Assembly: GCA_023653785.1 (NCBI GenBank)
Contig: JAMKCH010002882.1
Location: forward strand, 62,001-126,000
Source of the DNA: Ophioderma brevispina
Lineage: Eukaryota; Echinodermata; Ophiuroidea; Amphilepidida; Ophiodermatidae
Direction of reading: 5' to 3'
Length of the DNA: 64,000 nt
Below, in pieces: positions 11,206-23,829 of this stretch (positions are counted from its first letter, which is position 1; every line of letters starts with the position of its first letter). A program made the translations under genes and the position numbers. The notes under the pieces are model-generated. The model searched no databases. It worked only from the letters and a program-made list of their open reading frames with translations, and was not told the origin of the DNA.

Positions 11206-12552
11206 TCCAGGTTGGAGTTCCTTGGGAACAGGGTCTTTAGGGTGCACTAGTTGTTGTCGTAGCGTGTTAGTAGTCTTAAAATACACCCGTAGATTCTTCT
11301 TCTGTAGAACTTTGCGAATAGCCTCAGAAGTACCCGATACGTAAGGTAAAATAACTGTAGCGTTAGAGGTCAGACATGGTAGAGTAGAGGACAGTATCGG
11401 CGCGTCGCGAAGTGAGTCATGTACAAACTTTGAAGGGTTATTGTTCAGCTTCAAAGCTTGTTGGATGTGATCCTTTTCATCCCCCTTTCCTTTTCCATAG
11501 TGTTTCGACGGAACATTGTCAGCTCTTTGAAAGAGAGATCGAAGCACGGAGCGTTTGGCTTACATTGGATGGTGAGAGTCAAAATTCAAGTATTGGTCGG
11601 TGTGGGTCTTCTTGCGATATACAGTCGTGTCAAGAGTAAGGTCAGGTTTCCTCTTAACCAAAAAATCGAGGAACGCGATCTGTCCGTTGGTCTCCTCTTC
11701 ATGAGTGAATTTGATGACAACCTTGCGAAGACTGTTGAGGTGGTCAAAGAAAGACGTTAAGTGGTCTCGATCTATAACACAGAAAGTGTCGTCCACATAA
11801 CGTTTCCATATGCGCGTGGATTAGGTGCGGTCAGAAGGGCTTCCTGCTCAAAGACCCATACACAGGTTAGTCCACTGTGGGGAAACGGGAGAACCCGTCG
11901 TTAGCCCATCAGTTTGGGAGTATAGGTCACTTTCAAACATGAAGTATGTGTTAGTCAAACAAAACTCCAACATCCGTTTCACGTCAGCGATGTGGAGGGA
12001 TGTCCTGTCAATCAGTGTCGCGTCATCTTTGATACGGTCCATGGTAATGTCAATGGCTTCCTTCAGAGGAACAGATGTGAAAAGCGATTCCACATCAAAG
12101 GATACTAACATCTCCGAGTCTTTGAGGGTCACAGTAGATATGAACGTAGCGAAATCACGCGAGTCTTTCACATGATGTCCTGGTCTTTCCGGTCAGAGGT
12201 TGAAGTATGTAGGTCAACTCCTTGGCTAAATTGTAGGTCGGAGAGCCAATAGCCGAAACAATAGGGCGCAGGGGGACACCCTCTTTGTGTATTTTGGGTA
12301 GTCCATAAAACCTAGGAGCTTGACTTGACTACTAGAGGGCACCAGCCTCCAATAGTCCTGACTATCGATAGTCTTTATCGTTGTCGCGGAGTCTCCTGAG
12401 GAACAGTCCAATGTCACGCTCGAGTTTCTGGGTCGGATCGCGTTTGAGTCGGGTGTAGCTAGTGGAGCTGAGAAGCTGCTTGCACTTATCCGAGTAAGCA
12501 CCCTTGTTAAGAATAACAGTAGAACGTCCTTTGTCAGCAGGGAGAATCAAAT
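11206..12552 (-). pseudogene. Reverse transcriptase of Penelope-like element, frameshifted
   Basis: The minus strand reads, in broken frames: LPADKGRSTVILNKG (12540-12500), a [19 protein letters not shown] segment (12350-12290), FDVESLFTSVPLKEAID (12100-12040), LTTGSPVSPQ (about 11900), [14 protein letters not shown] (YVDD at 11799-11788) and FLDFLVKRK (about 11670). The ADKGR start block, the NVP-type block (here SLFTSVP), the GSPVSP block and YVDD are the RT motifs of Penelope-like elements. At least four frame changes separate the pieces (near 12362, 12172, 11830 and 11550). The N-terminus before ADKGR is lost, consistent with 5' truncation. Confidence 0.88.
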
Positions 12553-14970
12553 CAAATCATGTGATATGATTGTTTAATTTTTAATATGATGTATTTTGTA
12601 TTTTAATGACACGATATGACACAATTGTGTTGAGTTGTCGTTAATTTTTATACTCACTCACTCACTTCCCATTTTCGTCAAAACTAAACGGATCAGATGC
12701 GTGTCCACGTCATTCAGCACTAGGATGTCCAGGGACGATGATGTGCCTCATTTAAGATGGAAGAGTATTGCAAAAGACTACTTGTTTCTGCTACGTCTTG
12801 CTCTGAATTGAACGATTAACTACAATGCCCAAACCACATTGACAAAAAATGCTATACTAAAATTTGTGTATTTCATTGGCACTCATAGGAATGTTAATAT
12901 AAATTAAGTGTCTTATTTAATATAAATTAAGTTTCTTATTCTTAATTCTAATTATATGTAACATGGAATTTATGATAACAGAAATGAATTTGGCCAATAT
13001 GTCGTCGCAGTTGAGTTGTAGTTTAAAACAAGCAAATTCGCAATACTTCCATTTTCAGAATCCGTGTAACAATCATTGTTTCATTGTTATAACTTAGTAA
13101 ATAATGCTATCCCTGTTTCCTATGGCACTTTATCCACAATGTCATAATCAAGGCGCTACTGACCGTTCAACAAAGAAAATGGCAGTAACACTGATCGCCA
13201 ATCTCAAGTCTCTTTAAAATGACTGGGGTTAGTGATCTACCATGCACTCACTCTAGTTAAAACAATATCTTCTTTATATTTATTAATATTAAAGGAGTGT
13301 ACGAGAATTTTGAGTGGTTTCAAGTATTTCAATTAAGACAGAAACGTCTACCTCGCGTTAACGTGCTTCACTGCATGCTCTCATCCCTCTCATTGACGTG
13401 CTCTTGACACCAAGAAATTTACTTTACTAAGAACACCTCAAATTTCAGTGCTGAGATCCGAATTTACTAAGAACAAAAATGCATTGCATATTTAAGAGAA
13501 TAAAATGATATAATTCTATACCGAAATGATAATGCTCAATAAAACCCCGACATTCCCTCCTTATCTACTGTCAGATTTCTACTTAATTGTCAGCATTGCA
13601 ATCATGAGCTTATTTAATTACTAACCTGAATGCGCGCGTGTTCGAAATAACAATTAAAAATGCAAGTGTGACCTTCGAAAGTATATATTTCAATCTAGTT
13701 TTTGTTTGATGCTTGTTTGTTTTTGTTGGTACCCTCAAGTAATATGTCAACAAGCTCGACACATTTAAAAATGACCATTAATGTTTTAAACTGTTATTGA
13801 AATGTTTTATTTCGGGTCTCTGAAAGTTAATATATACAAGTGGTGAATGATAAGTTCTGAGCCTAAGGTAAAAGGATGTGCGCTGTACATATTCCACTCT
13901 ACGAGAATTTAAGCTCATCAAATAACATGTGGAAAGTTTGAGGTGGCAATGTTTTAAAATTTTTCTTCAAAAACAATCAAATTTTGTACCCCTCCAAACT
14001 TCTAAGAATAAGCTGTTTTTGAAGATTATGTAGATCATCCATCGTCTGATTTTCATCAAAAACCATCATTTAAAGGGATGAATACTTCGAGGATCCATGA
14101 GAAGAGGAGAGTTATGCAAAGGGAGGACGTACTGTCCTGGGATATCGTCACAAATTTGTTAGTGTGTCGAAATGTTCCATTTTCTTTTCTTTTTGAAATT
14201 GTTGATAGATTTTTGGGTGCCTAAATTCTAAAGTTGATTTGTCGTTGTAGAAAATCAATACATGTTAGGCACATAAAAACTTGCCTCCTATCAATTATAA
14301 AGTTTTGACAAAATATAAGGTAGGTAAGATTTATACAGTGGCTATAATCTGAAAGTGCCCCAAAATTTGTTTTTCACGTTTTCTACTACTTTCCGTGACA
14401 ATAAATTGACCGGTATTTTTGATAATTTTAAGACTTTTGGATACAAATGTTTGGCATGAAAAGTATTTAAATCCGCCTAGCCTAAATTTTAACAAACCTT
14501 TTAACCACAAATATTTTTCTGCTGAGATATGCACATATACATGTAACTAAATCATAAATATCAAAAGCAAAATCGGTTAATCCTTTATATGCCAACAGCA
14601 TTTGCGTTTGATCGCAATTGACTTCGAGTCTTCCCTGTAAAAACCTATGGAAATATGGGACCGTAGTTACTCACCCCAGAAAAATACAAGCTTGTCAAAA
14701 ATAGAATTATTTTGGTTATACAAATTGGTTTCATTAGAGCAGATATCAACATTTACATGTATCCCAAAATGCATTTTGTTCATTCTGGGTTGTGAAATCT
14801 ATGTAGTACTTTTAGTTCAATTTTGACGCGTTTCGCAACAATGATTTGCTTCTAATTTGAATACGATATAATGAAACTAAATTTTATTTCATCTTTGGTG
14901 ATGTCGTATGACTCCTCATGTGTGGTGCAAGTTTCATTTAAAAATTCGACCTGGAAAGTGGTTTCCTGGA

Positions 14971-14984
14971 GGGGGGGGGGGGGG
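14971..14984 (+). repeat. G-homopolymer (14 bp)
   Basis: Fourteen consecutive G residues in an AT-rich context. Such runs can form G-quadruplex structures and are prone to length errors in sequencing. Confidence 0.9.
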
Positions 14985-16804
14985 CTTAAAATGCTGAATT
15001 TGTTTACCTTATCACTGCATGAATATAATGACACCAACAGCAAACATACAAATCAAAACTTTGCAATAACAACCAAATTGAATGCCATATACTGTAAGTC
15101 GCATTTGAAGGTAATTTTCAATTTTATAGCCATCAAGGGGCGCACCGTCCGATTGGACCCCTTGTCGCTCAGTCAGAGGATGCATGGCCCCTAGAATACG
15201 CCGCTGTTCGCGAAATACCATCTGTTCATAGCTTCGCAATCGAAGAATTTATTCAAATCGGTGTCCAACAGTCAATGTGAAATGGATATCATAATTTCAT
15301 GCTCTATTAAACGGCCATTGGCCATTAACTCTGAAGAATCAATAATGTTGGCTATTGAATGTTTAAAAGCACTCCTTGCTTACAGAATGACTTCTTATAT
15401 CTCAAAACTGCACACCTTGAAAACGCCAGTGGATCTGTAATTATCCATTAATCGTGAATATTTTTTAAATGCAGAAATATAGGAAATCCCCAATAGAAGC
15501 ATAAAAAGTGAGTGCCTTTAAAATGTTTGGGTTAAAGAACTACACTTTCCACTTGTACTATAGGCGTAATCGAAATCCGGTCTTCTCATCAAAACGTTGT
15601 AACAGAATATCAAGCTGAGATCTTATCACTCTCTGCAAGAGGAAAGTTTTAACCATGCAAGCATCTGCTTTCATTATTCGTAGTATTACTTAAAGCAACC
15701 GCCTTTCATAGACAGTACATGGCGTTTAAGAAGAAACATTTCTATTTCGTCTCGGGGGTTCGTTGCAGATAACATAGTCGTGAACGTTTGGCTTAGAGCG
15801 ATTCTACAAAGTTTTGACAGCGATCGTTTGTAATACAATACGGGACTGGATAAAATTGAATTGAAACAGAAGCCAATGGTATTGAAATAAAATGTTGATC
15901 TTGCAGGCTAAACACTAAGGGAAATTAAACTTGGATTTAGGAGAAAAGCAATAGAAGTATGTTTTGACAACAAGCAACATTTCTTCGTTGAGTATACACA
16001 TCGAAAGTCATCGCTCTAGAATTACGATGCCCAGGGACATACGAAAGATATTATTGTACAGATAACGTTTTACGTATTTTTCTCTTTGTACTGGCGTAAA
16101 AAAGAAACATGGGATGATACATCTTTCACTCCAAATGTGTTTATATTCTTTTTGAAAACCGCAATTATATTAATAAAGGAATGGCCTATGGTTAAGGTTT
16201 GGTATGAACCAGGTGCGTTTGAAGGTTACAAAACAAATCTATCTAGTATGAAATCGTAATTAGCTGAGCACTGGATAACTGTATACAGAAACTCTTTTGT
16301 TTTGAGAAAATTCACATCTACATTTCCCAACTTTGAATTCATCAATATCCGTTTGATTTCAATTATTTATCTTATTTTCACAACCCACAAACACAACAGG
16401 TGCTTGTGAATTAAGAATTTGTTTGGTATATAGGAAATTAATTTCAAAAAGGTGTTGACGGTCATTGTTCATTCACAGTATACTTTTGTAGGGAACATAA
16501 TCCACCCATCCAGCCTGGTAAGATTTATTTGAGTCATGTAAGATCGGGGTAGGCTTAGAACTAATTCTGGCGACCACCGTTAGATACAGAAAAAAGACAA
16601 TTTGGACAAAATGATGCATTAAACAGGTTGGAGATAATACGTGAATATTCTTTTGATCAAGGCAAGCTCAATGCTCAACCATCTAAAATACGCAGTTAAT
16701 CGATTACAAATCAAGATTTAGAAATGTTTTTAATAAAAAAAGATTTGATTTTGAAAATCCAGCATTATCTGCAAAAACCAGGAATTCAATTGTAGAAAAT
16801 TCTA

Positions 16805-16879
16805 AAAGGATAAGGAAGAGGAAGAAGGAAGGAGAATATGAGCAAGAAGAACAAGAAGAGGACGAAGGGGAAGAAGAGT
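16805..16879 (+). repeat. Polypurine (GAA/GGA-rich) tract
   Basis: About 75 bases are nearly all A and G, made of AAGAAG, GGAAG and AGGA motifs. This is a simple-sequence tract with potential for triplex structure, and is not read as coding. Confidence 0.8.
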
Positions 16880-16973
16880 GGATTACCTAATTTAGTCCAA
16901 TCAAATTTACAAATAGTAAAATCAGGGGGTTGCCTGAGTGGCTTTTAAATGCCCAACATGATTGTTTAAGAAG

Positions 16974-16999
16974 ATATATATATATATATTATATATATA
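16974..16999 (+). repeat. TA microsatellite at the junction before A2
   Basis: An alternating TA run broken by one TT lies just before the point where homology to block A starts. Confidence 0.8.
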
Positions 17000-19228
17000 G
17001 CATGGGATACAACGGGCCTTGAAGAGGGCTTCTTAGTTTTTTTAAAGCTGAAGTATGCGTTGCTCTCAACAATTCCATTTTAATCGCTATATACTGATGG
17101 CTTATTGAATATAAAATCCTTCACAATGCCTGGGTGAGAAATTCCGACGAATGCCGCCAATACTGAACAAAGTCGCCAAAAGCTCTAAATCACCGGTGCA
17201 AAATAGCGCTGCCTACGAACTGAATAATGTATCGTTGAAAGAAGGCTCAAAGGCTTTTCGTCATGCTAGCATTAAAACAAGATGTCAAAACGTGACATGT
17301 CTCTGATGGCTTTTGACGCGTCTAATGTACTTCCTAGTATGGTTTGTCACACATATGTAACCTTATAACCCGTCAGTCTTATCATCACTTATGTACAGGC
17401 AGAGATGGTCAAATAACGCTTTTATTTGCAGAGCTGAATTTTCTCTCATGTAGCGTGTTCCACAAATATTGAAATAATGACGTCAAAAAATAAGTTTGTG
17501 AAAATTGCTCAGGAGATATTTTCCACTGCCGTGGAAGACCGTAAGCCCAAATACTAGCCCCCCCGGGCAGGGCCTCTTTATCCGGAATTTCGTTTTCGAA
17601 ACCAGTCGCTAATGGATGTCATACTTAGCCAAGATTTCATGAGCTTTTTTTACTTTTCAAGGAGGGATACAAATTGCAATGTACATGGATTCCAACTGAG
17701 AAACGCACCAGCTATCGATCGTAAAATGTCTTGGGAATTTAGGATGCTGCATTCCGCAAAAAGACGACCATAATTACAGTTTGTTGACCGTTTTGTTGAC
17801 TTATTCTTTTTCAACCTCAATATGTGCTGGAATCCATTTTTCCCATCAAACCTCTTAATTTTTATTGTAACTCTTCTTTTTCAACAATTAATATGTTATT
17901 GTATCCTTTTTCAAAAGTCACAGTTTCATTTTTTCTATTGTTTTTTTTACCTACCATTTTAATTGCACTTATTTTTCTTAAATCATGATTTTATTGCCCT
18001 ATTCTTTTTCTGAAAATTCAACATTTGACTGTATTCTGTTCTCAACCTCAAGATTTTATTACATCTTTTTAAACCTCAAAGTTTAATTATATTTGTTTTT
18101 ATTTCTCAAATCTCGTATTTGATTTTAGAACCTGTTCATAAATGTATATTAGTAAGACATTTATTTTTGCAATGTGGACTCTGAAAAAAATGCATATCGC
18201 TATCATTTTTGTTCATAATAGAAGTTTTATTCCACCGCACGAACGGCCGAGGACCCACCGGGCAACGACATTCATAATTATTTCGAAGGGTCCCTAAAGA
18301 GATGTATTTAAGTCATGTTTGGTCCGTGTGTACGATTAAAGGCTCCCGCTTGCTTCTACTTGGACAGTAAAGCTGATCAATATAGAAGTGGCCCAAATAT
18401 GGTCAATGAACTCACCCTTCATTGTCTTTCGTTTAACCATCCATAATAGCCCAACATAAATGACGATACGCTGTGACTGATGTTGTAAACATATGAAATT
18501 AGCCATCGGTAAGATCTTGCAAAGGTCAAAGGTTCCCTTCACACACACAAAAAACACAACAAAACGAACTAATTAAACACGCAATCAAAAAAGATTAAAT
18601 TACATGAAAATATGTTTGTAATATAAGATGAATGACGAAGTTAATTGTGGATTATTAACCACGAGGATCGTGATAAGTCACCAATTATTTAAAGAATGGA
18701 GACAGGCTACCTGGAATAACCTCGCTGCATGAAAGAAACGAGCTATGGATGTTTTGTTGTTCTTTATTGAAACAAAAACACACCTACTGGAGACTTCAAA
18801 GCTCAACCGTCGGTGGACTTGAGGTCGAAGGTCGTTGAACAGTGTTTAATTGAACACTAGAAACCGGTTACAACCGGAAACACGGGTGAGCCTGGAGACC
18901 AACCGGTGAAAATACATTTTGTGAGCATTATTTTGAAAATAATGATTTATTTCTTAATTTAACATTATTTTGGGATTTGTTGTATTGACAGCTTTCCAAA
19001 ATGTACAATTTTTTGGTCTTCTCCAAAATTGAAAGAGCTATGACAGCAAACCTATCTAAACATATTATTTTGGTTTGACTTGCCTTTTTGACAATGCATA
19101 TGAGTGACCACATGCTTCTATCCAGAAAATTCCCTAAAGTTTTGACAAGTGTGTAAAGTTCTTGCAAACTTTTTCAACAAACTTTTTCAACAAGTTATGA
19201 ATAGTTTCATTTTAGTTTCATTGAATAC

Positions 19229-19901
19229 TGAATGGCTGGCAGCCCTTGATCGACGTTCAAATCCAACTGCACGTATTGATCTGATTTCAGTGGACTACAG
19301 TCGGGCATTTGATTCAATTTCTCATCATGTTCTCATCACTAAATTAAACAAAACCTATGGTATCTGTGGTTCCATGCTAAATTTGGTAACTTCTTTCCTG
19401 ACCTGTCGACAGCAACGTGTTATGTTTCGTGGTTCCAGCTCAGAGTGGATCAATGTTTTATCAGGAGTCCCTCAAGGATCTGTGCTGGGGCCACTCTTGT
19501 TCAACATTTATGTTAACGATCTCAATCTTCATATGCATTCGTCTATCTACCAATATGCTGACGACACTTTCTTCTTCAAGGAAGTCAGAAGTAGTACTGA
19601 TTTTGTCGTGCTTCAATCCGATCTTGATAAATTAAATTGGTGGTCAGACAATAATGCTCTTAAATTAAACCCTCTAAAGTGTCAAGTTATGTGCATTACA
19701 CGGCGCAAAGTAAAGCCTATTCCTTCTTACTATGTAAATAATACCAAACTCGTAACAACTGACACTCTTCGCCTTTTAGAAGTGATAGTTGCTAGTGATT
19801 TGACCTGGAATTGTCATGTAAATGCAGTTGTCAAAAGTGTAATAAGTTACTGGGTTTTATTAGGGTGGTTGCTGGGAAAAATAACCCAGCTGTTCTTCTG
19901 A
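19229..19901 (+). pseudogene. Reverse transcriptase, partial
   Basis: The frame reads LISVDYSRAFDSISHHVL (motif A with catalytic Asp), SGVPQGSVLGPLLFNIYVND (motif B, about 19460-19520) and QYADDTFFF (YADD at 19554-19565, motif C), then a thumb-like region. The order and spacing are those of CR1/Jockey-type LINE RTs. The frame opens upstream in flanking DNA, so the ATG at 19149 is not the native start. It closes at 19901 after a frameshift, where the homologous protein should continue towards the LYSSLIMPV phrase. Confidence 0.9.
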
Positions 19902-19940
19902 AGCTCTACAGTAGCCTTATAATGCCAGTTATGTGCACCT

Positions 19941-20384
19941 GTGTGGAATGTGTACCGTAAATGCAATATTGAGAAATTAGAGCAAATTCAGCATAGGGCT
20001 ACTCGGCTGATTTTAGATCAACGCAGGGGGGAACAGTCTTATGGTGACAGATTGTGTAGTCTTAATCTTTCTAAGCTGAAGTTTAGAAGGGACTATTTAT
20101 CAGTATCATTTGCATGTTCGTGTCTAATAAAATCTTGTCTTTCAGTTTTCCAGTGGAGTGTCAATCATAGGAACACGGTGAATCTTACTTTCAAACACGA
20201 TGTCACTCCAAAAACCGATGCCTACAAAAATAGCCTATTTATCAGCTTCCCTGTTATCTGGTTAACTCTCCCTCGTCTCATTAGAATCTCACTCATCACT
20301 TGCAGTATTAGTTCTTTTAAAAACTCTTATAAGCGGAACATTTTAAGAAAATCTAGGTTTTGTTTATCAATACCACTCACATAA
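19941..20384 (+). pseudogene. LINE ORF2 C-terminal region
   Basis: A 147-codon frame starts with WNVYRKCNIEKLEQIQHRAT, matching the conserved VWNP..I..LE.VQRRATR segment after the RT domain in CR1-like LINEs. It ends near SFKNSYKRNILRKSRF. It is in a different frame from the RT part, so one or two indels near 19860-19940 split the gene. Confidence 0.85.
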
Positions 20385-20439
20385 CACTCATTTACCTCAA
20401 CTGCAATGCACTTACATTACTTGCCACAGGCATTGTGGA

Positions 20440-20562
20440 CACATACACATGCACAAAGATAGCTCCTACATACACATACATGCACACATACACACACACA
20501 AACACACACATACACATACACACACACACACACATACTCACATACACACACACATTCATGTA
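20440..20562 (+). repeat. CA/CATA-rich microsatellite in LINE 3' UTR
   Basis: CACACA and CATACA repeats run for about 120 bp inside the LINE 3' UTR. Frames through this tract on both strands are low-complexity artefacts. Confidence 0.9.
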
Positions 20563-21401
20563 CATTTTTAGCATATTTTAATTTTGTACTATATCAACCT
20601 TTGGTCTTAATATTTGTTTTTGCATAGTTTAGTTCATTTTGGGAAACTTTGGAATTTGATGTGTGCAATTATTTTGATGTATGAATTTCTAAGTTGTCTT
20701 GGGATCTTTCGGAGTAGGGAGTGCTGCACCTTGGTGGACAGTGCTTTTTGTGCTTCTCAGCACCTCCTGCAGCTCATAAGGTTTATTTGTATTTCTATTA
20801 TTTTTTATTATGTATCTGGTATTGCTTTGTGCTGTGTCTGCCAAATGAATAAATAAAAAAATAAAAAAAAAATAATAAAATTTGCAATTTTAAGTTTCTT
20901 ACATACAAAAGTAATTTCGTATCTTTCAATTAGGCAATTAATCTCTTCTCCATTTCCATGGTGTTTTAAGATTGTTTTTAAAGGAAAGCAAGGTATCCTA
21001 TATACCATAGAAAATGTATTAGGGTCAGCATTACAAGGCGGAAGTTGTAGCGCTCGCTCAACTGATAATTAGATTTTCAGAGGTTATTTGCTATCACAGT
21101 CTTCTATTAAGGTAGATTGATATGGAGTGGTTTGATTGAGTCTCAATTGAGGCAGAACGTGTTATAAATTGGCCACGTCTTCTCGTTAGAAGTTTGCACG
21201 TGTTGCCAGAAACAATCCATTGCACCTCGTTCAACTATTTTAAAACTCTAGTTAAAACCTTTAGTAGATGCATAGGTTGCCCCAAAGGTCATATAAGGCC
21301 TTTATTGCACGCAGGATGGGCAATAATAGGCCATGGAAGCAGCATGAAACCGAAAGCTCACTTTGATAATTTTAAAAGAAGGAATCCAATTCAGGGCTTA
21401 C

Positions 21402-22276
21402 GGTAGGATCATCGGATAAAATGGTCTTACAGAAAAATGACCATAAAATCAAAACCCCTGATTGAATTTAGTCCAAACTTGATTATGATAAGGATTGAAC
21501 TCTCCTTCACATTTTATTGCAGTTTCAAGACTGCATGATTTGTTTTAGTGTTTTTATTAATTTTTTTTAAAAATTCCCTAATTTTTACAATAAATATTTT
21601 TTCCCCAGCCTAAATGGAAGGTGCTTTTAAGCTGAAACTTTAGGGGTGTGTGTATAATCAAAATACCTAAAATATCACGTTGGCTTTTTTGAATCAAATG
21701 TTTAATTCTTTAGAAACAAATATTTTAGGGAAAAATAATTTAAGGAAATTTAAAAACACCTATTATTTCAAATAGAAACACTCAATCTGAAAAAATCTAA
21801 CGTGAGAATTTTCTAAATTTTATTTCCTTTCATATGACACCTTATTCATCACCAAGGGAGTTGTAGTTTTCTTCTAGGAAAAATTATGAAATGTGGATAC
21901 TTCAGTATTTCTAGAAATACTTCAACAAAAAAGTTTTGTTGCGACCACCTGTTCTTTGTTTTTGATTTTGATGACACACATGGATTTTTGATATTCCTTT
22001 AACCATTAAAAACAAACACTTAAAATCTTATAACTCATCAATTACTTGAGAAATAATTGAAATAAAATGTGTAATTTTTCACAAAATTGCCCCATTTTCT
22101 ATACTGCCAAAATCAGCCCCTGTACAAAGTCTATGGGAATTTGAAAACGCATTACGTGACATATCTCTAAAAAAAGCGGACTTTTTGGAAAAAAATAAAA
22201 TTGGCACACCATGTTCTCTCACCAATACCAACATTTTATGCGGATCTGGGCAACGAAGCCGTAGCGATATCATACC
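21402..22276. mobile_element. 875-bp insertion with short TIRs, probable DNA element
   Basis: Compared with A1, the sequence is interrupted at the CAGGGCTTAC phrase (6245 in A1) and resumes at TTACGCC. TTAC at 21398-21401 and 22277-22280 is the likely target duplication. The left end GGTAGGATCATCG matches the reverse complement of the right end (GGTATGATATCG) at 11 of 12 aligned positions, allowing one gap. There is no coding capacity. The superfamily is not identified. Confidence 0.6.
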
Positions 22277-23196
22277 TTACGCCCTAACAATGCTCGATTA
22301 CAGAATATTCGATTACACTACACACAAAAGATACATATATCTGGGTTTTATATTAATGACGTTATACCTTTGATTTATCATCATATATTTCCGTTCAGCT
22401 GTAAGTCGGTAAGAATGGCACAGTTACAAGCATTGTAATACTAGGTTGATGTTCGTAACTCGTAACCCAGGTTGTATCATGTCGAGCCTTAGGCTGCATG
22501 GTTCAATACAACGTGCACATGCTTAATGGAGCATGATGCCTTTTCCTCCTGTACCAGATAGGATTTTATTTCTATAGGGAATCGGCTTAAAATAGCCCTG
22601 TTGATGTGAGGCTTCTTATTATCCTTTGTAATATGTATGGTAATAATTTATATCATCAAATTTTAGCCTTTACTATTAGTGTTATTGAAGATCGATTATA
22701 GCCTAGAAAAAACATTCAGAGACTGAGGCAGAAGGAAAAAAACATATAAAGAGAAAAATGAGGGATCTAGACAGAATAGAGATAGATACCAGAGAGATAG
22801 TATATTAAGACCATCTCAAATGTTTTGGTTTCAAGAAACAATTATGCAGAGGTTCTTTGCAGGGGTAGTGAAATGTGTTTGAAACCACGTAACATGTATT
22901 TTATTCGCTAAGAACTGCACACAGCCAAAATGATATTTATCAATATAAACTATTTAACCGATATAGCTAACCTCGTCATACAACTTCTCGTTTAAAATCG
23001 TACTGCGGTCTGGACTAGATATCGTTTATGTGAAGATAATAAAAGAGCAACATAGGGCTACAGAAATCAAGATTTTTGCCCAGACCAATTCTATTGAACA
23101 GTTGGCACCAAATTCAATGTATTCAATTTTAATCCTTGTTAACACTATTTAATAATTGTCGACGTACTATGGGCTTTGGCACTTACCCAGATGACA

Positions 23197-23360
23197 GGGG
23201 GTCCGTCGCGAAATCAGTCGTAAATCTACGTGCATACTATGTCATGCCTGCGTGGACCCCTTGTCCAAGACTGTGTAATGGTATGAAAAGGTCTATTATG
23301 TAGGACACGCATGAGTTAGTATACACGTAGGGTTACGCATGAGGTTCGCGAACGGACCCC
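23197..23360. mobile_element. 164-bp MITE with GGGGTCCGT termini
   Basis: The left end GGGGTCCGTCGCGAA and the reverse complement of the right end (GGGGTCCGTTCGCGAA) are inverted repeats differing by one inserted T. A1 lacks the insert at the corresponding place (about 7030-7045). The interior is unique and noncoding. A related GGACCCCTTGTC phrase appears inside it (about 23253) and at about 15156. Confidence 0.75.
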
Positions 23361-23829
23361 AGAAGTTAATTGCGATTGGAATCTGGTTAAAACAGACACT
23401 ACACCTCTGCAAGGCAGAGGCAGGTAATCATATGGTCAACAGAAGCTTTTTTCAAACAAGGATAGTGCATCAAATCTCTTCAAGACAACCTCATCGACAA
23501 CATTTATCGCTCACTGGTATGTTTTATGAGGACTGTCTTTCAAAGCTTAGATAGTGTTTTCTCATATTCGTTTTCAGGGATTATCAAATACTCTCATTTT
23601 GATGCGTGGTAATCGCACACACATCCACAACGGGTTAGAACACGCAAAGTAAAAAAAAAAAACGCACATAGACCGTAGTTGGTGGAATTACTCATTACTG
23701 ATTTTGCGTTTAAGGGATAGGTTTGTGAATTTTGGTTCATTAGCAAACTTCTTTATTATATCAAATTTTGTGGTGCACAACTTTCTTGCTGGCAATCCGA
23801 AAAAGTCTTTAAATATCCGAAAACACGGG

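Larger units (their letters stand above)
10387..12664 (-). mobile_element. Penelope-like retroelement, decayed and truncated
   Basis: A 2.28-kb insertion lies within block B. CTTCCCATATTC (10375-10386) and CTTCCCATTTTC (12665-12676) flank it as a probable 12-bp target duplication with one mismatch, and B2 and B3 show the uninterrupted site. On the minus strand, in order, it holds a reverse transcriptase region (about 12552-11206), a GIY-YIG endonuclease (11205-10883), a 3' noncoding part with a hammerhead-type motif (10722-10780) and a GC-rich tail with an internal repeat. RT followed by GIY-YIG is the diagnostic layout of EN-containing Penelope-like elements. Several frameshifts make it inactive, and the N-terminal part of the protein is missing. 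Confidence 0.9.
9720..13870 (+). repeat. Segmental duplication block B, copy 1
   Basis: This block is collinear with 37735-40115 (B2) and 51840-54905 (B3). Anchors are the phrase ending CCAGGCTCTTCCC (10368, 37821, 51925), the GATCAGATGYGTGT phrase (12690) and the AAAACCCCGACATTCCCTCC phrase near 13541. The homology is interrupted by the LINE scrap at 9821-10233 and by the Penelope-like insertion at 10387-12664. Nothing further is recognised in 12.7-13.9 kb. Confidence 0.8.
13870..17030. other. Intervening AT-rich sequence between units 1 and 2
   Basis: No gene is recognised. The stretch contains a G-homopolymer (14971-14984), a short inverted motif around 15135-15165, a polypurine tract (16805-16879) and a TA microsatellite (16974-16999). 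The 107-codon frame at 14871-15194 crosses the G-run and the inverted motif, and looks spurious. Confidence 0.5.
19229..20880 (+). mobile_element. 5'-truncated non-LTR retrotransposon (CR1-like)
   Basis: The insertion begins in the middle of the RT coding region, right after the host phrase CATTGAATACT shared with A1 (about 4737). It continues through RT motifs, a frameshifted C-terminal region (to 20384), a CA-rich 3' UTR and an A-rich tail (about 20846-20880). The host homology with A1 resumes at about 20925. The 5' truncation and A-rich tail fit target-primed reverse transcription. The endonuclease domain is missing. Confidence 0.88.

Noticed and set aside
11412..11760. Plus-strand frames of 75 and 100 codons
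   Set aside because: Antisense shadows of the Penelope-like RT and linker region.
11825..12175. 116-codon plus-strand frame
   Set aside because: Lies antisense to the recognised Penelope-like RT frame at 11848-12171.
14871..15194. 107-codon plus-strand frame
   Set aside because: Runs through a G-homopolymer and AT-rich noncoding DNA; no conserved motif and no support from composition.
20392..20581. Opposite-strand frames through the CA repeat
   Set aside because: Low-complexity translation of a microsatellite in the LINE 3' UTR.
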